Below, piece by piece: positions 55,593-64,000 of a stretch of DNA of 64,000 bases. Positions within the stretch are counted from its first letter, which is position 1, and each line of letters opens with the position of its first letter. Source of the stretch: Oreohelix idahoensis (taxonomy: Eukaryota; Mollusca; Gastropoda; Stylommatophora; Oreohelicidae); assembly GCA_024509875.1 (NCBI GenBank), contig JAMPIV010010565.1, positions 614,783 through 678,782 on the forward strand. The letters are read 5' to 3'. Below the pieces are notes generated by a model. It had not been told where the DNA came from. It saw nothing but the letters and a program-made list of their open reading frames with translations, and did not search any database. The position numbers were made by a program, and so were the translations under genes.

Positions 55593-55905
55593 CAATGCCT
55601 CTGCTCTGAAGTTACTTGAGAATTGTCCTGTAGTCACTGACAGCTTTTTTTTGTGCACCAATGATTAAGGTCAGAAAGACACCTCCACTTCCATTTTCTG
55701 TTACATTTGTTGCTGTTCGATCTGTGTATATGTATGGGCCCAGGTGTTGCGTGGATAATGTTTTCTATGTATTTTGCCACTATGGATTTTCTCTCTGTTG
55801 CAGTTTGGCTCTTTTTTCTTTCAATTCCTGGAATGTTTTCTATCATTTCTGGGAAACGATGTTGTTTCCAAACTGGAACCTTGTGTGCAGTGTAGATGCC
55901 ATATG

Positions 55906-56289
55906 ATATAAACAACACATTACATTTGCCAAGAAATAACTATAAATGGTGAAATAAAAAGTGTTAATACAAAACTATTGATGTAAAAAAAGGAGTGAGT
56001 GGAAACTCACAAATTACAATATCGAATATCTTAGCTCTGATATGGAGATAAGCTGTTAGAACAGCTGGTCATAACCAGTTTAAGCCACAAACAGGAGGGA
56101 AACCAGCAAAAGGATGGCTAAAAAAAACCAAACAGCAACTAACTTTAAAACAAAAATTAATATAAAAAAATCACACATATAAAATAGCATTAAAAGTTCA
56201 TATCTTATTGTAAGATTTCAAACATAAAGTGCAAAACAAATGGAGATATAAACTTTGTTTTCTTAATTCACTACACATAATAATAGCTC
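55906..56289. other. AT-rich intron, nothing recognised
   Basis: A-rich sequence with no gene, element or RNA that I can support. Confidence 0.4.
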
Positions 56290-56610
56290 CTTCAGTCATA
56301 AATGACTATGGGAATGTGCCCCCGAGGTGACAGCCCTTCAGTCATAACTGACTATGGGAATGTGCCCCTGAGGTGACAGCCCTCAGCTGCTTTTTTCCTG
56401 GTGTTCCTTTCAATGTTTTATCCTCTGTTCTGCTTGCCATGAGAGCTTCTTTTCGCCCAATCTGAGGTGGCGCCATAGAGATCATCGCCACTTGGCGCGA
56501 TCGGCAGCTACATCCTCCCAGATTGCTGGATTTATGTCCAGTGCCCTCATTTCTCTCTTGCACATATCTTTGAACCTCAGCTCGGTCGCCCAACTGTTCT
56601 TTAGCCATGT
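56290..56610 (-). mobile_element. LINE 3' fragment with a 52-bp tandem duplication
   Basis: The minus strand reads DMCKREMRALDINPAIWEDV and DRAKWRRSLWRHLRLGEKK, a conserved C-terminal end of invertebrate LINEs. Its 3' flank carries two copies of a 52-bp unit (CTTCAGTCATAAATGACTAT and onwards). Confidence 0.7.
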
Positions 56611-56694
56611 ACCAGTTGTCCGTAGAAGTAGAGAAAGAAGAAATGGAAAGTTTGGGATGGTATGTCTAAGACAATAGTTTAAAAAAGTAAGGGT

Positions 56695-56925
56695 AAAGGT
56701 AGTCCCATAGCAGATACTGCCGAAGGAGAGTGAAGTGTTAGAGACTTCAATATACTAGGTCCAGCATCGAGAGGTAGGGTGGCCAGTTTTCTTCCTCACT
56801 GCCTTTTCCTTTCATAAACTCAAGGTCAGGTACCCATTTACAGCTGGGTAGACTGGAGCACGTCGGTACCGTGATTCAAACCCGGCACCTTTGCCGGGAG
56901 AGACCAGCACTCAAACTACTCTGTC
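56695..56925 (-). mobile_element. tRNA-derived SINE (11415 family)
   Basis: On the minus strand a tRNA-like head (GACAGAGTAGTTTGAGTGC, GGGTTTGAATCACGG) and the body CAGCTGTAAATGGGTACCTG. Full length, no flanking duplication identified. Confidence 0.75.
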
Positions 56926-57094
56926 AAGCAGACGCAAGACAACAGTTAGCACCTGAAAAATTGAAATGCCCGAAAGACAGTTATTGTGGATAAAACTAAG
57001 TATGTCACATCCTAATAATGTCTTAAAAGAAAAATACAAAAGACTTGCATGGGAATAAGGACAAAATTTATCATCAAAAGCCAATATCCAGTGC

Positions 57095-58195
57095 TTTATA
57101 CCTTCTTCTTCTGTACCATGTCTGGTGGTATCGGAGATCGTGTCGCTCCAGAACTTCCTGTCTCTAGTACTATTTATCAATTATGTTCTTGACTTCTTTC
57201 CATGCCACGATGTCAAACTTCCAATATCTTCTTTGTTTGTTGTCCTCTGTCTCTTTTTCCTTCCATCTTTCCTCTATGACCGGGGGTTGCCACGTATAGT
57301 TATACTTACTTAGTCCTCACCCTTCTACCGTCAGGTGTAGAGGTGCCACAATATATACTTACTTAGTCATTTCCCTTCTACCGTCAGGTGTAGAGGTGCC
57401 ACGATATATACTTACTTAGTCATTCCCCTACTACCGTCAGGTGTAGAGGTGCCATGATATATACTTACTCAGTCATTCCCCTTCTACCGTCAGGTGTAGA
57501 GGTGCCACGATATATACTTACTTAGTCATTCCCCTTCTACCAACAGGTGTAGAGGTGCCACGATATATACTTACTTAGTCATTCCCCTTCTACCGTCAGG
57601 TGTAGAGGTGCCATAATATATACTTACTTATTCATTCCCCTTCTACCGTCAGGTGTAGAGGTTCCATGATATATACTTACTTAGTCATTCCCCTTCTACC
57701 GTCAGGTGTAGAGGTGCCACGATATATACTTACTTAGTCATTCCCCTTCTACCATCAGGTGTAGAGGTGCCACAATATATACTTACTTAGTCATTCCCCT
57801 TCTACCATCAGGTGTAGAGGTGCCACGATATATACTTACTTAGTCATTCCCCTTCTACCGTCAGGTGTAGAGGTGCCACGATATATACTTACTTAGTCAT
57901 TCCCCTTCTACCATGAGGTGTAGAGGTGCCACGATATATACTTACTTAGTCATTCTCCTTCTACCGTCAGGTGTAGAGGTGCCACGATATATTCCAACTC
58001 TTTTCTTCTCATTACATGCCCAAAGAAAGTGAATTACTTTCTTCTAACTTGAGGAATAAGATTCCTTTGAGTGGTTGTAGCTTTCAGGACATCCTCATTA
58101 CTCTTTTCAGCAGTCCACGGTATGTCTAAGATTCTTCTGTAAAACTACATCTCTGTGGTCTCTGGTGCTTTTCCCTACTTGTTTACTAATTGTTC
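57095..58195 (-). mobile_element. LINE 3' end split by a 53-bp minisatellite
   Basis: On the minus strand 58195-57990 reads FYRRILDIPWTAEKSNEDVL and TFFGHVMRRKELEYIV; 57297-57095 continues with a GKMEGKRDRGQQTKK end. In a normal LINE these two blocks are adjacent (GHVMRR..LE..V..GKIEGKR), so the array at 57297-57990 grew between them. Confidence 0.8.
57297..57990 (-). repeat. 53-bp minisatellite, ~13 units
   Basis: Unit core TATATACTTACTTAGTCATT then CTACCGTCAGGTGTAGAGGT. Very regular, few differences. On the plus strand each unit contains AGGTGTAG and on the minus strand CTTACTTAG-derived AAGTAAG. Confidence 0.93.
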
Positions 58196-58296
58196 ATAAC
58201 TCACTCCTGTATGTTAGGATTTGTTCTATATAACAATGAAGAATTCTAACACCCAAAACAAACCAAAAAAGTAAAGAAAAAAGGTAATAAGCAAAC

Positions 58297-58475
58297 TTGA
58301 GGTTCTCATTCAGATGCTCCTCAATGACAGCCACCAGCAGCTCATGACAGAGCAGCTCCGAAGCATAGACCAAGCCCTCTTTCATTTCATCACAATATAC
58401 AGTTAGCAGGTCGAAATGTTCCACTGATGGCAGACTTTTGATTTCTGACTGAAGCTCATATAAGTCGTTGATGTA
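58297..58475 (-). CDS. Axonemal dynein heavy chain, exon 1 of 9 seen (tail)
   Basis: This is the most upstream dynein exon in the window. It starts in phase 0 after a TTGACCAG acceptor, reads YINDLYELQSEIKSLP and continues for 59 codons plus two bases (AA). The donor is AA|GTTTGC, weak after position 4. The two leftover bases join a single T in the next exon to make an Asn codon, giving LNICHKFEQ, so the exons fit. The product is the N-terminal tail of a ciliary motor protein, which carries the cargo and light/intermediate-chain attachment. Assignment to dynein rests on the later exons; alone this exon would not be diagnostic. Exons encoding the start of the protein must lie beyond 58475, and I could not find one between there and the window end. 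Confidence 0.8.
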
Positions 58476-58604
58476 CTGGTCAAATTAGAAGGACAAAAAG
58501 ATAAATGGTCAATTTTTTTTTATTAATTTTTTTTAAATTTGCAAATAATAATAAAGAAGAATAACAAGTCATTAACATTCTTGAGTAAAGGATAATAATT
58601 AATT
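58476..58604. other. Intron upstream of the first visible dynein exon
   Basis: A pyrimidine-rich stretch on the minus strand (TTTTTGTCCTTC) leads into the exon-1 acceptor. Nothing else. Confidence 0.5.
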
Positions 58605-59160
58605 AAATACCTTGGATCTGTAATGGACTGGAGAGGAGGCACCAAAGAAGTGGTGGCTACCCAAAAAGCAGCAGAAGGGAGACTTTGTCAAGCCATAAAT
58701 CAATGATTCCTCAGCAAAACAGAAATTGGCACAAAGACGAATATGGCTGTATACCACTCCACCTATGTTCCAGTCTTGACTTATGGATGTAAGTCATTGA
58801 CAATGGGTACAACCCACAAAATCCAGCTCCAAACCTTAGAAATGAGATATCTGAGGAAGGTGGTTGAATTAACAACCAGATGATACGTCATGGCCTCAAA
58901 ACCCAGCCCCTGCAGACACAAGTGAAACAGTCCCAATAACAATGATTTGGCCACATCTGCAGAATGGGACAAATATGGGAAACCAAGAGCCAGGGATCCA
59001 GACCCCCAGGGCGACCCAGAGTCCGCTGGGAGGACAACATTAGACAATCTCTGAAGGACAGAGGACTAGATTGAAACCAGGCCAGCAGGAAGACAGCCAT
59101 GATAAGTCTGACTACAACAATCTAGTGAAGTGAAATGGAAAGGAATAAAATGTTCACAGG
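58605..59160 (+). mobile_element. LINE fragment, thumb and tail region
   Basis: Degenerate frame: YLGSVMDWRGGTKE, LTYGCKSLTMGTTHKIQ, LETLEMRYLRKVVE-type helix and PQGDPESAGRTTLDN. Many stops. A different LINE family from D. Confidence 0.7.
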
Positions 59161-59504
59161 AGATTGAGTGCAGTAATCAGCAGTAAGAGCACAACAAAAT
59201 TATTTTCTATCATGTTTTGGTGGCTGAACTGCTTATTGTTTAATACTGAAGATTAGAGCACTATTAAAATTCTTGAAAACTGAAGAACAATACATAATGA
59301 AAATTCTTGAATATTGTTTTAATAAAGAACAATCACAATTCTTGAATGCTGAAGGATATTATTATTAAACTGACAATAGATCTTTAGTTTGCATTTATAT
59401 AGCTTAGTAAAGCTTCTTAATATCGAATTTTGATTTCTTTATTTAATCTTCGTATGCTTCCAATTTTTTTTTAATGAAAAACAGAAAGAATAGGATTATG
59501 GCTT
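59161..59504. other. AT-rich, nothing recognised
   Basis: Imperfect repeats of AATTCTTGAA and TGAAGAACAAT at 59250-59350 only. No gene. Confidence 0.45.
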
Positions 59505-59640
59505 CATTATCTCGCATGTCGTACAAGGTGACACACATACGAGGTTATGCATAGAGCTGGCAACCTTATCAAGTAAAACATACTGCTGCAAGAGCATGTG
59601 AATACGTCTGGGATAGAAGGTCTCCGTGGCCAAAATATAT
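59505..59640 (+). mobile_element. SINE-like repeat (GGCAACCTCATCA family), diverged
   Basis: CATGTCGTACAAGGTGACAC, GAGCTGGCAACCTTATCAAG and a TGCAAGAGCATGTGAA block are in family order. Its 3' half fades out. Confidence 0.6.
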
Positions 59641-60984
59641 TCTAGGGGATTTCGTGTCAACAACATGGAAATCAAGCATAACTGCAGTGAGCTGACAAAA
59701 CTCCCTCTTAACAATTTCACAAATACGCAGTTTATTAGACTTGACACAAAGCTCCATGAAATCAGTTCTCACCAAAAGGCAAATGCAGTAATTAGTAATA
59801 GTCCTGTCCGTTCACTATCAAACGCTGGTCAATGGCAATCATGCAACTTTATTTTTAAGAGTCCAGTGGACATCTTCATGAATAGGCATACATTTTTCTG
59901 ACTATAACAAACCAGGGACACCTCAACTAAGTATATTGATGCCCTGGTGATGGAATGATGCAGGAAAAACACAGTATACTGCAGTTGCTCAATACATATA
60001 CGTCCGCTCACATTCAAATACAAGCCACATCTCTCTTGCAGACGATCACTAAACTACACTTCTGCTTCAAAGTTCGCATCTGCCCATACACCACATCGGC
60101 ATGACGTCACTTGCTTTATTAATAAGTAATTCTGTATAAAATTATCAGAAAAGGATGGTCCCTGTTTTAGCTACCCTATATATACCGAGATAATCGTTAT
60201 GTCTTTTTTAATCATAACACACCCACGTACCAAAACAATGCCATTAGTGCTCCGATCTCCCTCTCCTTAGATCACACAAGGAGGATCTCAGCACAGTGCA
60301 TGAACTCCCCATTGCACCAGCCAGAATCCCAGTGTATGTATATATTGTATAGGAATCACACACAAACCCCAAAAATTCTATCAATATTTTTTGTGGTAGG
60401 GTAGGTTTCCTCATGTTTACATTCTCAGGGAGGAGAAAACAAAAAATGATAATGAATGATGAAATTATTTTAAAGTAAAAAATAATGATAAAACTTATTC
60501 CAATAACTTTAAAAAAAAAAAAAAAAAAAAAATTAGTAACTTTGCTGATATAGTTATAATATTTTATCCCTATAATTGCAGCAGTGCGATGTGATTTATG
60601 ATTTGGTATTCAGAAATGTTGAATGACAACAAGTGTCATTATGGTGTTAGTATTCTCCCCTATTAAGTGTAACAACACTGGACAACAGCCAAATGTATCC
60701 GAAGACAAAAGTAGCTATTTTTAACTAATTTGGACATGGCTGATCACGAATATGAACTTAAAAATTCGTGAATTAGCTCTAGTATTTTTTGTTTCAAGAT
60801 CGGGGGGGGGGGGGGGGGGGGGGGTGTTTGTCAGTAGGCTGGTGGCTTTTCACCTTCCAGACGCGAATGACCCAATCCTTCTAATCTTTTCTAATAGCTC
60901 TGGCGCGTGATTCCCACGAGACGGATAGCCTTGAGACGGCCAATTGTGATGATGCAATCTGTAGCCTCCTTGTCAATCATTTTG
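59641..60984. other. No gene recognised; two homopolymer runs
   Basis: Contains A22 at 60511-60532 and G23 at 60802-60824. I looked for an upstream dynein exon here and found none that I could support. Confidence 0.4.
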
Positions 60985-62231
60985 TGAATTGTGGATTCTG
61001 TGAGTGCAAACGTGTCGTTCAAGATGCCTCGTGAATGTGTGAACTACAGTGCGGATTATTTTTTGCCATATTTGCCGACAAATAGCTTTGCTATCACGTA
61101 ATTCGTGGCGACCCATTACACCGATGATAAAGAGAATTACTTTTACATCCTTTATTTTGGTTGTGAGGTCGGTGACCATGACCGGTATTGGGCATCACAC
61201 ATATGTTGTCAATCCTGTGCAACGAATCTGCGCTGCTGGTTGAACCGAAAATGACGATCGATGCGTTTTTTTAGTTCCAACGGTGTTGAGGGAACCGACA
61301 AACCATCTTAATGATTATTACTTTTTTGCATGTGTCCTGTGTTTCGTGACTGGTTATATCAAAAAGATCTGGCTTCCATATTTCAAACTGACAGATAACC
61401 TCATTGCTTGCGTTGATATACAGTGGGTCTGATGGCAGCACTCAAATACACATGCAACTACAAAGACGACGATGGAGGCTGTTCATTGATTCGTCCAAGT
61501 TGAGCTTATCAAGAGATCTGATTTGCTGCCTATCCATAAATGTTTCTGTATTTTTAATGTTTTAACCATCTGTTCCAGCTCGAGTATGCAGTTCACATGA
61601 AAGAAACGAAAGCACCATGAAACAACTGGTTACATGGACCATCAACTATGACGAAGTATAAGTGGCAGATTTGTGGTGAACCCTGAAGGTCATTGCCATC
61701 TTGATGGGGCTACAGCATGCCAGGATTACACAAAGTTTTGCTGCTTTCCTCTATCTGTGGAAAAAAGCCGTTCCAGGACTTCCCACTAAAAGAAAAAAGG
61801 ATTGGGAACCCCAACGACAATCACTTGAAACGAAGTTGGAAAAAGAATGTACTTAACGAAACCCACTTGTAGTACATTTACCACACAAGATCTTGCTCCT
61901 TCCTCTCCACATCAAACTTGGACTAATGAAGAATTTTGTAAAGGCCATGGATGCAAAATGAGGCAGAATTTTTATACCTTCGTGATAAATTTCCCAGACT
62001 TAGTGAGGCCAAAATCAAGGAAAGTGTATTTGTCGGTCCACAGATATGTCAGCTCTTCTGAGATCAGCGTTTTGATGATATTCCTCACAGGTGATGAAAA
62101 AGTTAGCTTGGAATACTTTCCAGCAAGTGGCCACAAACTTTCTAGGAAACAATAAGGTTGACAATTACCAGGAGCTTGTAGAAACCCTCTTGCAGTGCTA
62201 CGAGATACTAGGGTGCAACATGTCTTTGAAA

Positions 62232-62285
<54 letters not shown>

Positions 62286-62565
62286 TTTTTTACACTCTCA
62301 TCTGGATTTTCGTTTTCTTCCCCCTGCTAACTGCGGTGTGCTGAAACTGACGAGCATGGGGAACCCGGATTTCATCAGTACATTACTACGCAGCGAAAAT
62401 AAGGTACCAAGGGAAATGGAATGCAGCAATGCTAAGCAACTAATGTTGAAACAAACCCTTTGTGAGAGATGCTCCCGATTCAGAAACTCATTATCCCAAG
62501 CGAACAGGCAAAAAGGCCTCAATGGTGAATCATTGGACATTTCCTCGCTATGAGCATGCCATATC
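60985..62565 (+). pseudogene. Decayed copy of a multicopy invertebrate gene family
   Basis: Pieces of one protein appear in order across frames. First DDKENYFYILYFGCEVGDHD and WASHICCQSCATNLRCWLNR (61120-61245), a Cys-rich N-terminal domain. Then REPTNHLND (61290-61315), HERNESTMKQLV (about 61600), and LLPLHIKLGLMKNFVKAMD (61885-61950; reading LLPLHIKLGL..NFVKAMD). Then FPRLSEAKIKESVFVGPQI-type sequence (61990-62045) and finally a YQGKWNAAMLSNYC-like end (62400-62440). I know this as an uncharacterised family with many copies in molluscs and arthropods; its function is unknown. Many stops and frameshifts, plus a 48-T run at 62236-62283. Confidence 0.65.
62236..62283 (+). repeat. Poly(T) run of 48
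   Basis: Lies between codons for MSLKL and HSHLDFF-like sequence in the pseudogene, where the family needs only a few bases; so it is an insertion or expansion. Confidence 0.85.
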
Positions 62566-63421
62566 TTTCTATGATATGTATATTACAAATGTGTAAAACT
62601 TGTTCTATAGATGATCGTTAAAAAAACTAACAGCATATACTGGGTGTTTTTAAAAAAAAAAACAGCCATTTTCCATATTCAGCATCCCAAACTTGAGACA
62701 TAAAGGTAACTTGGATTTAAATCTCAGAATACCACCAATTAGAGTCAAAATTTGTTGTCCAGTGTAATCTGTGTCACAACTAAGGCAGGCAAGAAGTAAA
62801 TTAAAATGTGTTTTGTATCTGTCAGACATCTTTAGCTATCTTTTCAATTATCAAGTGTGTTTGTGTGTGTGTAGCGTGTGTGAGGATACAGGCTTCTTCT
62901 GGGATAAGCTTTTTCCTTGTAACCTCCTTCAGTTCAGATACCAAGTGCCCACCCAAATCAGCACTGAAAGGTTTTTTTTTTTTTTTTTTTTTTTGTTTAC
63001 ACTGTTTTTTGACAAAATCGTCACTAACAGAAGATCGATAAGTCACCTCAATGGCAGCTAGTCTAGTCCTTAAACAGGATGCCCTGCATTCAAATGTTCT
63101 TGTAACAGTGTTTTCTGTATCAAATCCGGACCAGTGAAAAAAACCGTACACGATGACGGCCGACACAGCCAGAGCCCGAATACCGGTAAATAAAACAAAA
63201 ACCTCCTTTTATCTCTGGGATACAAACAGGTTGATGGAGCAGTTATTTCCTGCTTTCCTGACATGTCTCCCAGACACCCGTCTTTTTCCTTACTGTGGCT
63301 TTTGTTTTCTTTCTTTCTGAAGTAATCTTTCTTTCTTTCTAATCTCGTATTCCCCTTTCTATTTCTTTTCTTTACCCTAGCTCCTCTTCTTTTCATTTAA
63401 CTTCCTTCTTTTCCTTTGATC
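62566..63421. other. Unrecognised sequence at the right end
   Basis: Includes T23 at 62972-62994, a (GT)n patch near 62860, and a weak tRNA-like stretch near 63030-63110. Nothing firm. Confidence 0.35.
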
Positions 63422-63486
63422 TCCCCCCCCCCCCCCCCCCCCCCCCCTCCCCCTCCCCCCTCCCCCTCCCCTCCCCCCCCCCTATT

Positions 63487-63531
<45 letters not shown>

Positions 63532-64000
63532 ACCCCCCCCCCCCCCCCCCCCCCCAAACCTGCCCCCCCCACCCCCCCCCCCCACTAGCCCTCATAGAAA
63601 TCCAGCACTCCCCCCCAATAATAATCTAAACCTCCCCCAAACCAACATGAACAAACCTCCATATTCCAATCCTCCTCCCCCTCCCCCACACCCCCCACCA
63701 TTAAGTACCACATTTGTTTTTGTTAACCCCCCATTCCACCCCATACACCTCTCCTCAATCAAAACCCCAAAAAAAACCCCCCCCCCACACCCCAAACCTT
63801 GAGACAAACCAACCCCCCCCCCCCCCTAACCCCCCCCCCCCCCCCCACCCCCCCCCCCCCCATCCCCCAATACAAACCCCCCCCACCCCAACCCCCCACC
63901 CCCAACCCCCCACCCCCCCCCCCCCCCAACCCCCCCCCACCACCCACCCCCCCCCCCCACCCCCCAACAACCTCACTTCAAAACAATAAACCCCCAACAA
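63422..64000 (+). repeat. C-rich terminal low-complexity DNA
   Basis: About 580 bp of nearly pure C interrupted by A and occasional T. Apparent Pro-rich (plus) and Gly-rich (minus) frames here are artefacts. It could be a real (C)n satellite or a sequencing/assembly error. Confidence 0.85.

Larger units (their letters stand above)
46772..55905 (-). mobile_element. I-like LINE ("LINE E") hosting three later insertions
   Basis: The 3' end with a GAAGAAGAA tail is at 46772; it runs to 46974 and resumes at 54308. There the minus strand encodes a RNase H domain (ALKTAAEIIITEESIEKQ, FFTDALSVIATLESQ, IQWIPSHCNMPGNQEADRLA) to its truncated 5' end near 55905. LINE D lies in it (duplication ACATTTACACTC), as does a LINE B 5' fragment (duplication CAATGCCTCTGCT). 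LINE C lies within D. Confidence 0.85.

Noticed and set aside
59569..59775. Possible extra upstream dynein exon on the minus strand
   Set aside because: The frame has no dynein motif or convincing splice pair, and half of it is explained by a SINE-like repeat.
63416..64000. Proline-rich (plus) and glycine-rich (minus) proteins
   Set aside because: Translation of C/G homopolymers; no coding bias or domain.

Overview
This is animal nuclear DNA, AT-rich and intron-rich, most likely from a lophotrochozoan and probably a gastropod mollusc. That assignment is an inference from the mix of a ciliary dynein gene, RTE-like and I-like LINEs, a Gypsy LTR element and tRNA-derived SINEs; no species marker is present. 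Nothing here looks bacterial.

One host gene spans most of the window on the minus strand: an axonemal (inner-arm type) dynein heavy chain. Nine exons, from 58475 down to 8166, join with compatible phases into 478 uninterrupted codons covering the late tail and the start of the linker. All nine have AG acceptors and GT donors. The exons total 1,434 bp of about 50.3 kb, so roughly 97% of the gene here is intron. The 5' end of the gene and the whole motor lie outside the window.

The introns are built of mobile DNA and minisatellites. From left to right: two copies of a TTAA-flanked (piggyBac-like) element, one split by an RTE-like LINE that itself carries a MITE and a tRNA-derived SINE (1.1-7.5 kb); a third TTAA-flanked element (8.5-9.4 kb); a foldback MITE inside a minisatellite made of copies of a dynein splice donor (10-10.7 kb); a nearly unmutated Gypsy element with 1.75-kb LTRs and an integrase-before-RT gene order, sitting in a dead LINE (15.5-23.3 kb); minisatellites at 25.5-33.9 kb, several grown out of LINE tails or dynein splice sites; a full-length 5.5-kb I-like LINE with target-site duplications (35.5-41.0 kb); a four-part nest of LINEs inside LINEs (46.8-55.9 kb); and LINE debris with another minisatellite (56-59 kb).

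Beyond the first visible dynein exon (59-64 kb) there is a decayed copy of a multicopy invertebrate gene family broken by a 48-T run. The last 580 bp are almost pure C and may be an assembly artefact.

The strongest observations are: minisatellites that start from splice sites of the host gene; minisatellites that start inside LINE 3' ends; the unusual, integrase-core-less LTR element; and a LINE 5' fragment that was inserted with its own target-site duplication.
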